Source: an uncultured bacterium
GTDB lineage: Bacteria; Patescibacteriota; Minisyncoccia; UBA6257; Colwellbacteraceae
Assembly: GCA_913009745.1 (NCBI GenBank)
Contig: CAJVWL010000019.1
Coordinates: 1 to 7,119, forward strand
Direction: 5' to 3'
DNA: 7,119 bases
In this document: in pieces, positions 1 to 6,656 of the stretch
How the letters are laid out: the number at the start of each line of letters is the position of its first letter
How positions within the stretch are numbered: position 1 is the stretch's first letter
Translations under genes and position numbers: made by a program
The notes under the pieces: generated by a model
Seen by the model: the letters and a program-made list of their open reading frames with translations, nothing else
What the model was told of the DNA's origin: nothing
Database searches by the model: none

Positions 1-449
1 CGCGCGATTGCAACACGTTGCTTCTCTCCGCCGGAGAGCTCGTGGACAAAACTCTTTGCCTTATCTCCGAGACCAACGAGGTCAAGTATTTCATTAACAG
101 TCTCCCCAATCTCCTCGTGTGATCTTCCGGCAACTTCAAGCGCAAAAGCAATATTCTCATAAGCGTTCTTAGTATTTAAGAGATTAAAATCCTGGAAGAC
201 TACACCTATGTGCCGTCTCAATTGAGGAAGTTCACGAGGTTTCAGCTTATCAACATCATAGTGCCCAAAAATAACTCTACCCTTCGTTGGTTTCTCTTCG
301 GCAATAAGAAGTTTTATTAACGTAGATTTACCCGCACCGGATCGTCCAACAATAGAAACAAATTCTTTAGGTTCAATTTTAAAGCTCACATCTGTGAGCG
401 CGGGCTTATCGTTATTATATTGCTTAGAAACGTTTTGAAAATTAATCAT
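1..449 (-). CDS. ftsE: Cell-division ABC ATPase FtsE, N-terminal 149 residues (3' end off window)
   Basis: FtsE is the cytoplasmic ATPase that pairs with the membrane protein FtsX and controls peptidoglycan hydrolases at the septum. The visible protein starts MINFQNVSKQY. It has Walker A GRSGAGKST at residues 35-43, a Q-loop in VFQDFNLL around 84-91, and the ABC signature LSGGE at 138-142 followed by KQRVAIA. Walker B, the D-loop and the H-loop lie beyond the window edge. The GxSGAGKST form and the RRHIGVVFQDFNLL stretch match FtsE better than a generic transporter ATPase. The ATG at 449 lies 10 nt after the prfB stop, so the two are very likely cotranscribed; prfB-ftsE-ftsX is a known bacterial order, and ftsX would be expected next. 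No clear Shine-Dalgarno precedes the start. Another ABC ATPase (LolD-like) is possible but less likely given the context. Confidence 0.88.
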   Translation of the reverse strand, partial: MINFQNVSKQYNNDKPALTDVSFKIEPKEFVSIVGRSGAGKSTLIKLLIAEEKPTKGRVIFGHYDVDKLKPRELPQLRRHIGVVFQDFNLLNTKNAYENIAFALEVAGRSHEEIGETVNEILDLVGLGDKAKSFVHELSGGEKQRVAIA

Positions 450-459
450 ATCTGTTCGG

Positions 460-1432
460 CTATTTACCACCCTCTAATTTTAACTCGGCATCTATAAATT
501 CATCAAGTCCCCCATCCAGCACATCTTCAACATTATTGCTTTCAACACCCGTACGCGTATCCTTTATAAGTTTATAGGGATGAAAAACATATGAACGAAT
601 TTGACTCCCCCATTCCGGTTTTACGTTTGTCCTTAGAGAAGAAAGTTCCTTTTCCTCATTTTTCTCCATTAATCTAATGAGTTTTGCTTTTAGTATAGCC
701 ATAGCCTTATCGCGATTTTGCGCTTGTGAACGCTGTGACCTTGATGACGCAGAAATTCCCGTAGGAATGTGGATTAACCTTACGGCCGTTTCTACCTTAT
801 TTACATTTTGTCCTCCCGGACCGCCGGAATGTGTAAATTCAATTTTTATGTCTTTATCCGGAATATTAATATTTTTAATATCAACTATCGGCAGTTTCGG
901 TAGTACCTCCACAAGCGCGAAAGACGTATGGCGAAGTTTCTTGGAATCATATGGCGATATCCTCACAAGCCTATGAACCCCTGTCTCATTTTTCAGAAAT
1001 CCATAAGCATAGCTGCCGCTAATCTCAATTGTATTATTGTCTATATCCTCAACTTTCCAGTTCTTTGACGTGGCGTATTTTCTGTACATATCCAAAAGCA
1101 TATTCGCCCAATCACTCGCGTCATCACCGCCAACTCCTGCATATGTTGATATAATTGCGGCATCGGAATCGTATCTACCGGAAAGAAATGCCTTCCTTTC
1201 AAGTGACCTTAAGTCATCCTTTGATTCAATTGACTCAAACTCATCAATCAACTCACGCAAAAGTCCTGCTTCTTTGCTTATTCTTTCGGCCCGCCCTTTA
1301 TCTTTCCGCCAGATATCCGAATCAGAGATTTCGGCATCAAGTTCTTTAAGTTTTATTTTTTTCCCATCAACGTCAAAGCCACTCGCCTAAGCGGCGAGTA
1401 AGCTCTTGCAGTTTTTGTTTATCGTTTTCCAT
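460..1432 (-). CDS. prfB: Peptide chain release factor 2, expressed through a programmed +1 frameshift
   Basis: RF2 recognises UAA and UGA in the ribosomal A site and triggers peptidyl-tRNA hydrolysis. Frame 0 begins at ATG 1432 and reads 19 codons ([19 protein letters not shown]) to an in-frame TGA at 1375-1373. Skipping T1375 continues into [16 protein letters not shown] and on to TAG at 460-462, giving 323 residues. The +1 frame alone is closed by TAG at 1389-1387, and its first start-like codon is TTG 1260, which would lose half of domain 1, so the frameshifted product is the sensible one. Catalytic GGQ is at residues 206-208 in [18 protein letters not shown]. The stop-codon recognition tripeptide, usually SPF, reads SPY at 159-161, followed by the family's RHTSF. 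E. coli RF2 has 365 residues; the shortfall is mostly in domain 1, between the frameshift and the AGVGG stretch. tRNA-Thr lies 25 nt upstream and ftsE 10 nt downstream. Confidence 0.95.
1372..1402 (-). promoter_or_regulatory. RF2 autoregulatory +1 frameshift site with adjoining hairpin
   Basis: The minus strand reads TGG-CTT-TGA-C, with CTT at 1378-1376 and TGA at 1375-1373. This is the conserved RF2 recoding signal CUU-UGA-C: when RF2 is scarce, termination at UGA is slow and the peptidyl-tRNA slips from CUU to UUU. The internal Shine-Dalgarno at this spot in E. coli, AGGGGG three bases before CUU, is here GGCGAG, a weaker match. That element is part of a perfect inverted repeat, ACTCGCC (1399-1393), loop GCTTA, GGCGAGT (1387-1381). 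Two further G-U pairs (1400 with 1380, 1401 with 1379) could extend the stem to the slippery codon. The shift signal is secure from family knowledge; a role for the hairpin is inference. Confidence 0.88.
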
Positions 1433-1457
1433 TTCCAACTTATTTAATAACTATGTG

Positions 1458-1530
1458 AGCCACCTCCCGGATTCGAACCGGGGACCTACACTTTACGAAA
1501 GTGTTGCTCTGCCGGCTGAGCTAAGGTGGC
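1458..1530 (-). tRNA. tRNA-Thr(CGT)
   Basis: A full cloverleaf of 73 nt can be folded. The acceptor is GCCACCT/AGGTGGC (7 bp), the D stem GCTC/GAGC with GG in the loop, the anticodon stem ACACT/AGTGT with loop TTCGTAA (anticodon CGT, reading ACG), a 5-nt variable loop, and the T arm CCCGG-TTCGAAT-CCGGG. The discriminator is T, and the following bases (CACATAG) show that CCA is not encoded, so a CCA-adding enzyme is needed. The first base, G at 1530, is also the last base of the stop codon of the upstream DoxX-like gene. prfB starts 25 nt downstream, so the tRNA is probably cut out of the polycistronic transcript. Confidence 0.96.
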
Positions 1531-1889
1531 TAACGCATTTCCCTTAAAAATAAAATAAATGCCGCCAGTGTTAATCCGACATCTCTAAAGGTAATATCAT
1601 CAATGCCGTAAAATATCAATATCCCTATTAAAAACACAACCACAAAACCTGAAAAAAATATCCTCCAAAACCCTGCAATTATTCCTATAGCGGCAATTAT
1701 TAGAGCAAAGCTAAGCGCTACAAGGAACACATTTGAGTCTATAAATGAACTTATCTGCGGCGGAACAAATCTTATCCATTCAGCTGGATTAACCATGCTT
1801 CTGACTCCCGCCCAAAAAATCGGGAACGCAACGGCTATTCTTAATATCCAATCCTCGTTATCTAAAAGTTTTTTAATTACTTTGCGCAT
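1530..1889 (-). CDS. DoxX-like small four-helix membrane protein
   Basis: The gene encodes 119 residues, starting at ATG 1889 and ending with TAG at 1532-1530. Four hydrophobic segments lie at about residues 14-32, 54-75, 77-94 and 99-115. The segment RIAVAFPIFWAGVRSMVNPAEWIRFVP resembles the first helix and following loop of DoxX-like proteins, which often show a helix, then NPxxW and a short Phe/Pro stretch. DoxX-family proteins are four-helix inner-membrane proteins linked in some bacteria to quinone or thiol redox chemistry; no specific function can be assigned here. No catalytic or metal-binding cluster is visible and there are no cysteines. The gene sits between two tRNAs, 25 nt after tRNA-Gly, and its stop codon overlaps the first base of tRNA-Thr by 1 nt. 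No Shine-Dalgarno precedes the start. The family call is by resemblance only. Confidence 0.68.
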   Translation of the reverse strand: MRKVIKKLLDNEDWILRIAVAFPIFWAGVRSMVNPAEWIRFVPPQISSFIDSNVFLVALSFALIIAAIGIIAGFWRIFFSGFVVVFLIGILIFYGIDDITFRDVGLTLAAFILFLREMR

Positions 1890-1914
1890 CGTTATTGCTT
1901 ATAGTATATCAATG

Positions 1915-1985
1915 AGCGGGATACGAGAATTGAACTCGCGTTTCTTGCTTGGGAAGCAAGTGTACTGCCACTGTACTAATCCCGC
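1915..1985 (-). tRNA. tRNA-Gly(CCC)
   Basis: A full cloverleaf of 71 nt can be folded. The acceptor is GCGGGAT/ATCCCGC (7 bp), the D stem GTAC/GTAC with loop AGTGGCA, the anticodon stem CTTGC/GCAAG with loop TTCCCAA (anticodon CCC, reading GGG), a 4-nt variable loop AAAC, and the T arm GCGAG-TTCAATT-CTCGT with one G-T pair. The discriminator is T, as is usual for bacterial tRNA-Gly, and CCA is not encoded. It lies 28 nt after the FtsB/DivIC-like stop codon and 25 nt before the DoxX-like start. It is an ordinary glycine tRNA, not a UCA-anticodon tRNA of the kind that recodes UGA. Confidence 0.96.
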
Positions 1986-2013
1986 ATCTCCCGACCACAT
2001 ATATTTCGCGTCA

Positions 2014-2316
2014 TTATTCGTTTGTACTGCTTGAGTTATTTTGCTCCGGCACAACAATTATAAGTTTTTCGCCAGGAAGACGATAGTTAAAACGCGCGCG
2101 AAGTTCTTTCTCAAGATTATGCGGGTCAGAAAAATAATCTATTTTCTTATACAAGGCATCATTATCCGATTTAATGGATTCTACTTCCTTTCTAATATCT
2201 GATATCTGCCCTACCAATAATAATCTGTTTTTATTCGCCTTATACCCCAACGAAAACAATACGCCAAGTATCGCTATAAAAACTACATAGATTGAACGTC
2301 TTATCCATTGTTCCAT
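2014..2316 (-). CDS. Septum formation initiator family protein (FtsB/DivIC-like)
   Basis: The 100-residue protein has the classic layout of this family. A short basic cytoplasmic N-terminus (MEQWIRR) is followed by one membrane helix at about residues 8-25, then a heptad-like coiled coil at about 33-62 (IRKEVESIKSDNDALYKKI). A small C-terminal module follows (NLEKELRARFNYRLPGEKLIIVVPE), carrying the family's typical Glu-Arg-Phe/Tyr and PGE pattern. FtsB and DivIC bridge FtsL and FtsQ/DivIB in the divisome and help activate septal peptidoglycan synthesis. The sequence alone does not separate FtsB from DivIC. The ATG at 2316 lies 27 nt after the lepA stop without a Shine-Dalgarno. The gene ends in tandem stops (TAA then TGA). 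Together with ftsE it gives the operon a cell-division component. Confidence 0.87.
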   Translation of the reverse strand: MEQWIRRSIYVVFIAILGVLFSLGYKANKNRLLLVGQISDIRKEVESIKSDNDALYKKIDYFSDPHNLEKELRARFNYRLPGEKLIIVVPEQNNSSSTNE

Positions 2317-2343
2317 AGATACTACAAGTCTACGTATCCGGCG

Positions 2344-4086
2344 TTATCTTTTCAACAGCTCGCGGAAAACCTCAACAGGAACCGATACGCGTCCTCTCGC
2401 TTTTAGTTTTTTCTTGCCGGCTTTTTGTTTATCCCATAATTTTGTTTTCCTTGTTATATCACCGCCGTATAAATTAGCGGTAACATTTTTCTTCAACGCG
2501 GGAATAGTCTCGCGCGCGATAACCTTCCCGCCAATCATTGCTTGTATTGCTTGTATAAATTGTTGACGAGGGAGTAATTTTTTCAGTTTTTCTGCCATCT
2601 TTCTCGCCTCTCGATAAACTTCATTATCGGGAACAATTCTACTTAACCCGGGAATTTGCTCACCCGCAATATATATATCTAGTTTTTTTACAGATGCCTC
2701 TTTATATTCATCAAACTCATAACTAAATGACGCAAATCCCCTTGATGCCGATTTCAACTTATCATCAAAATCTAAAATCAGGTCTGCTAGTGGCATTTCC
2801 GCTTCAATTCTCAAACGCGAGCCATCTATTTCCGTGCGTACAACTTTAATCCTAAAAACATTTCGCAGTTCAAGGACAGCGCCCAAAAGAGCGCTTGGAA
2901 CCAATATAAACAACTTCACATACGGTTCAAATGTCCGTGACACATTTTCGGGAAAATCTTTTGCATTCTCAACAACTATTTTTTTGCCGTCCGGCGTCTC
3001 TACGTGATATGCAACGGATGGAAAGCTGTTTATAATATTCAGACCGAATTCACGTTCAAGTCTCTGCATAACGATTTCAAAGTGCAATCTTCCCAAAAAT
3101 CCGCATTTAAATCCCCTACCAAGGACCGGACTAAGATCCGGTGAAAACGATAAAGAAGAATCATTCAACTTCATTTTATTTAAAGCCAGCTTTAAGTCGT
3201 CATAATCGCCCGCATTATCAGGATAGAGTGAAACAAAAACAACCGGTGAAGGTATTTTAAATCCGGGAAGAGCTTTGTCGCCAATCGTATCCCCTATGCG
3301 AATCGCATCGGGGTTTTTAAGACCGGTGGCAATATATCCTATTTCACCCGCAGTAAGGTTTTTTGTTTGCGTAAGTTCGGGCGCAAAATATCCCACTCCC
3401 TTTATTCTAAACTCCTTATTCATAGATTGAAGCTTAACCTTATCCTCCGCCTGAAACTTCCCTCCAAAAACGCGTACAAAGGCTATTACTCCCTTATGGT
3501 CATCGTATAAAGAGCTAAAAATAAGCGCTTCGCGTTCTTTCTCTATTGTTGGCGCCGGAACTCTCAAAACTACGGCATCAAGCAAGTCTTTTACGCCTTC
3601 ACCTGTTTTTGCAGAAACTCTAAGAATATCCTTGGAGTCTGAATCCAATAAATCGGCAAGTTCATCTATTAGCGCATCTACGCCGGATGGATTAAGGTCA
3701 ATTTTATTGATTGCGCCAATAATTTTAAGATTTGCCCCCTTTGCCGCTTCCAAATTTGCTATTGTCTGCGCCTGGATGCCTTGAGTGGCATCAACCAATA
3801 GGATTGCTCCCTCCACCGCCTTAAGCGCGCGTGAAACTTCATATGAGAAATCACTGTGTCCCGGTGTATCAATAAGATTGAGTATCACATCTCCGTATTG
3901 CATTCTCACCGGAGCCATTTTTATTGTAATTCCACGTTCTCGTTCAAGCTCAAGATTATCAAGATACTGCTCCTTCATCTTCCTTGGAGACACCGTTCCC
4001 GTCAGCTCAAGAAATCTATCCGCTAACGTTGATTTGCCATGGTCAATATGAGCAATGATTACAAAATTTCTATTTTCCTTAGCCAT
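2344..4086 (-). CDS. lepA: Translation elongation factor 4 (LepA), back-translocating GTPase
   Basis: LepA/EF4 is a ribosome-bound translational GTPase related to EF-G, proposed to act on mistranslocated ribosomes or in initiation and subunit biogenesis. The protein has 580 residues, slightly under the usual 600 or so. All five G motifs are visible: G1 AHIDHGKST (12-20), G2 RGITI (51-55), G3 DTPGH (73-77, with the catalytic His), G4 NKID (127-130) and G5 SAK (158-160). The LepA-specific C-terminal domain is clear from PRQQFIQAIQAMIGGKVIARE, then NLYGGDITRK and the basic KQKAGKKKLKARG tail, which separates it from EF-G and TypA. The stretch SLYDDHKGV replaces the more usual SWYDxYxGV, a mild divergence. 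The ATG at 4086 lies inside the end of the DUF4012 gene (8-nt overlap), pointing to translational coupling. No Shine-Dalgarno is apparent. Confidence 0.97.
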   Translation of the reverse strand: MAKENRNFVIIAHIDHGKSTLADRFLELTGTVSPRKMKEQYLDNLELERERGITIKMAPVRMQYGDVILNLIDTPGHSDFSYEVSRALKAVEGAILLVDATQGIQAQTIANLEAAKGANLKIIGAINKIDLNPSGVDALIDELADLLDSDSKDILRVSAKTGEGVKDLLDAVVLRVPAPTIEKEREALIFSSLYDDHKGVIAFVRVFGGKFQAEDKVKLQSMNKEFRIKGVGYFAPELTQTKNLTAGEIGYIATGLKNPDAIRIGDTIGDKALPGFKIPSPVVFVSLYPDNAGDYDDLKLALNKMKLNDSSLSFSPDLSPVLGRGFKCGFLGRLHFEIVMQRLEREFGLNIINSFPSVAYHVETPDGKKIVVENAKDFPENVSRTFEPYVKLFILVPSALLGAVLELRNVFRIKVVRTEIDGSRLRIEAEMPLADLILDFDDKLKSASRGFASFSYEFDEYKEASVKKLDIYIAGEQIPGLSRIVPDNEVYREARKMAEKLKKLLPRQQFIQAIQAMIGGKVIARETIPALKKNVTANLYGGDITRKTKLWDKQKAGKKKLKARGRVSVPVEVFRELLKR

Positions 4087-6031
4087 TTTTTATAAGTGTA
4101 AGCGTGAGGTTTAATCTTGCCGGAAGCTTATTGTTGCTGTAGGAAAATGTTTGGCTGTTGTTTTCAAGCCATATAAATCCAGGGGGAGCATCTATAGAAT
4201 ACGTTAATTTTGATTCAACCCCCGACTGTTTCTCAAACACAAACCTATATTTCATCCCGCTTTCTTTAGGGATTGTCTCTCCGCTATAATTTAAGCTAAG
4301 TGTTTTTGTTTCACCTAACGGAGTACTAAACCATGAAGCGAATACATTCTTGCCATTCTCTTTATATGACTCAAATCCAGAATCACCTAAAGCCACCCTG
4401 GTATTCTCTATCGCGCTTAGAACCGGATCAACAATATAGCCTTGTTCCTTATAATCTATTTGGGGGGTAATCTTTTTCGGCGTTGTTCCGGTTGCAGATT
4501 CAAATACGGCGCCCGGAACGGTAAATATCTTTACAAAGTTTTGATTGGTTGACCTATAAAACCATTGCGATTCATCCTCTCCGGAGTGATGCCGCGTAAT
4601 TGTTAGCTTATCGTTAACTAAGCCGTTCGCATTAATTCTTGATTTAAGGTTTATACTCTGGTCAATAAAAATATCGGTTTTCCCACCCGCAACGTTTGCA
4701 TTTACAACCGCCAAATAATCACCTATAAATTTGTCCGGTAAATCCAAAACTCTTCCTCCAAAATCCGCCTTATTTATGAACTTTTCCAATTTGGCATCCC
4801 GCACATAGATCTTAATATCTTTATTCAATAAATGGTCAAATATAACAGATAACAGCTTAGCTTTTCCGCTGTCATCCAGTTTTGAAATTCTATTAATAAT
4901 GGTTGGCGTAATAATGCTCAAAATTTTCTTTGGGTTTTGTTTTGGATTTGCGGCGCGAGACGCTTCAACCTCATTTCGCACTTCTCGCAAGAAATTGTCT
5001 TTTGTTAAAACAAGTGATTTCTCCGGTACATCAATCGGCCCTATTATACCAAGGATACCCTCAACAACGTTTGCGTTTAGCGCAACGACTCCGTCAAATT
5101 TTGTTTCATCTTTAACATAAATATCAGATGCCTCCAGTAATTCCAATGTTTTTTCTGCGGAAGTTGGAAAATCAAAAAACCATCCGGCATCTCTTGCACC
5201 CCATCCCACGGTAATGGTCTGCAGCTGAATTGGCGGAACAACGTTAAGCTCCAAGCGCCTGTCTGGATAATATATATCATTAACCTTGATGTCACTAATA
5301 TTCCCTTTATTTATGGTAACTTCTCCATAGCTGCCCGGAAATCCGCCCGTTGGCCTGATTTCTGATTGGTTCTCAAATAGTATAATCATCTTACGTTCAC
5401 CCGGTTTTTCAAGAAAATCAATAACTGCTCCCAAGCCATCATTAACGGTTGAGACGTTTCCAAAAACTGACAGCCTTTGGCTTAGTGAAGGGTTGGTTTT
5501 TTCAAAGTAGGTGTTTATATCAATACCGAACTCGGAAAAACGGCTTAAGTCTGAATGTATACGCTCCAAAATTGTCAAAAACTCTTCTCCCCCATTGTTA
5601 AATACAAGACTAACGTCAAAGTCTTTAAGTTCTTTTAGGTCCCTTGCCGTATCTTTAACGGTTATAAGCAGACCTACAACGCGCTTAAAGAATGTTGTTG
5701 CTTCTTTTATGGAGCTGGAAATTGATTGATAGCTTGATGATGATTGTGCTTCAGCGGTTGTGCGCTTAACTATCAAACTATCTAAAATAGATGCATTGGA
5801 ATTAGACACCATGCGCCCGTATCTAACCGCGCTGATAATTTTTTCCGGAACATTAAGGCGATACACGCCATATACACCGCTCAACATCACCGCAATCACC
5901 AGAACTGTCACCAATGCTTCATTTGAAAACTTTTTATTTTTAGCCGGTGACTTGTCTGCGTCGGGCTTATGAACGGAACGCCTAATATCGTGCAAAACAA
6001 AATCAATATTTTTTTTACGGTCTGGCTTCAT
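4079..6031 (-). CDS. DUF4012 domain protein, membrane-anchored, probably extracytoplasmic
   Basis: The protein has 650 residues from ATG 6031 (MKPDRKKNIDFVLHDIRRS). An upstream in-frame TTG at 6073 would overlap the sugar transferase gene by 20 nt and is less likely. A basic, charged N-terminus of about 35 residues precedes a single membrane helix at about 39-58, so the bulk is probably outside the membrane. The DUF4012 hallmark ENQSEIRPTGGFPGSYGEV lies at about 220-238. Further on, FDGVVALNANVVEGILGIIGPIDVPE matches the second conserved block. The C-terminal 150 or so residues are polar and rich in apparent beta strands; no sorting signal or second membrane helix is seen. Function is unknown; family members often sit beside glycosyltransferases, as here, so a role in surface glycan assembly or attachment is plausible but inferred. 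It starts 22 nt after the sugar transferase stop and overlaps lepA by 8 nt. Confidence 0.85.
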   Translation of the reverse strand: MKPDRKKNIDFVLHDIRRSVHKPDADKSPAKNKKFSNEALVTVLVIAVMLSGVYGVYRLNVPEKIISAVRYGRMVSNSNASILDSLIVKRTTAEAQSSSSYQSISSSIKEATTFFKRVVGLLITVKDTARDLKELKDFDVSLVFNNGGEEFLTILERIHSDLSRFSEFGIDINTYFEKTNPSLSQRLSVFGNVSTVNDGLGAVIDFLEKPGERKMIILFENQSEIRPTGGFPGSYGEVTINKGNISDIKVNDIYYPDRRLELNVVPPIQLQTITVGWGARDAGWFFDFPTSAEKTLELLEASDIYVKDETKFDGVVALNANVVEGILGIIGPIDVPEKSLVLTKDNFLREVRNEVEASRAANPKQNPKKILSIITPTIINRISKLDDSGKAKLLSVIFDHLLNKDIKIYVRDAKLEKFINKADFGGRVLDLPDKFIGDYLAVVNANVAGGKTDIFIDQSINLKSRINANGLVNDKLTITRHHSGEDESQWFYRSTNQNFVKIFTVPGAVFESATGTTPKKITPQIDYKEQGYIVDPVLSAIENTRVALGDSGFESYKENGKNVFASWFSTPLGETKTLSLNYSGETIPKESGMKYRFVFEKQSGVESKLTYSIDAPPGFIWLENNSQTFSYSNNKLPARLNLTLTLIKNG

Positions 6032-6053
6032 ATGTAAATAACTTATATTTTTA

Positions 6054-6656
6054 TCATACGGCTGTAGGGTCAAAAAATAAAATAAGCAAAGTTCTCATAA
6101 TAATCTTAGCATCTAGCAATGGTGAAACGTGTTTAATATAGAATGCATCAAGCTCAAGTTCCTTTAAAAAGGGTAAACTGGACGCGCCGTTAACTTGAGA
6201 AAGACCGGTTACTCCGGCTCTTGCCATAAGCAGGTCTTTATATCCGTTAGGATAATGTACAACCTCGCCGGGCTCGTGCGGGCGCGGACCCACAAGCGCA
6301 AGCTCTCCCTTTAGTACATTCAAAAGCTGGGGAAACTCATCAATGCGAAACTTGCGTAATAAGCGCCCAACATTCGTAACACGCGGATCATGGCGCATTT
6401 TGAAAAATGGCCCATCATTGCGTTCATTATATTTAAGCAGTTCCGGCTTCTCATTTATGGCATTTTTATTCATTGACCGAAACTTATACACATGAATTAG
6501 CTTACCCTCACTTACTCTATCAAGCTTAACAAACACGCCGCCGTTACTGTTGAGTTTGATTGCTATTGCTATAAGCGGGATAAATGGAGACATAAGCAAA
6601 AGGCCCACGAGGGCGCCGAAAACATCAACTGCTCTTTTCCAAATAGGATAAGTCAC
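6054..6656 (-). CDS. Undecaprenyl-phosphate sugar-1-phosphate transferase (bacterial sugar transferase, PglC/WbaP-type)
   Basis: Enzymes of this monotopic family move a sugar-1-phosphate from a nucleotide sugar onto a polyprenyl phosphate, the first membrane step of capsule, exopolysaccharide or glycoprotein glycan synthesis. From GTG 6656 the protein has 200 residues, the size of a minimal PglC-like core. The re-entrant membrane helix is RAVDVFGALVGLLLMSPFIPL, with the helix-breaking Ser-Pro at 23-24. KFRSM follows, then the catalytic Asp-Glu pair at 106-107 in RIDEFPQLLNVLKGE, and VGPRP around 121-125. The usual QxRVGxxGKPF block is altered to LDRVSEGKLIH. An earlier in-frame GTG at 6713 would add 19 residues and overlap the divergent glycosyltransferase start, so it is disfavoured. 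The stop is TGA. The sugar donor cannot be read from sequence. It heads the minus-strand gene train. Confidence 0.92.
   Translation of the reverse strand: MTYPIWKRAVDVFGALVGLLLMSPFIPLIAIAIKLNSNGGVFVKLDRVSEGKLIHVYKFRSMNKNAINEKPELLKYNERNDGPFFKMRHDPRVTNVGRLLRKFRIDEFPQLLNVLKGELALVGPRPHEPGEVVHYPNGYKDLLMARAGVTGLSQVNGASSLPFLKELELDAFYIKHVSPLLDAKIIMRTLLILFFDPTAV

Noticed and set aside
1373..1375. In-frame TGA in prfB as evidence of UGA recoding or of a pseudogene
   Set aside because: The CTT-TGA-C context is the standard RF2 frameshift site, the downstream frame is intact with GGQ, and TGA is used as a normal stop at 6056-6054.
677..1390. Plus-strand open frames opposite prfB (99, 117 and 64 codons)
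   Set aside because: They lie antisense to the strongly supported RF2 gene, show low-complexity Ser/Leu-rich translations and match no recognisable family.
1890..1914. Possible promoter (TATACT) between tRNA-Gly and the DoxX-like gene
   Set aside because: The hexamer is reasonable, but no -35 is found at a suitable distance, and in AT-rich sequence such matches are frequent.
1795..2034. Plus-strand 79-codon frame
   Set aside because: It runs antisense through the DoxX-like gene and all of tRNA-Gly, so it is a shadow frame.
4084..4100. TATAAA-like element just before lepA
   Set aside because: It lies in the coding end of the DUF4012 gene in an A-rich run with no -35; coupling by the 8-nt overlap explains lepA expression adequately.
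6032..6073. Longer DUF4012 start at TTG 6073
   Set aside because: It needs a rare start codon and a 20-nt overlap with the sugar transferase; ATG 6031 fits the spacing and gives a typical basic N-terminus.
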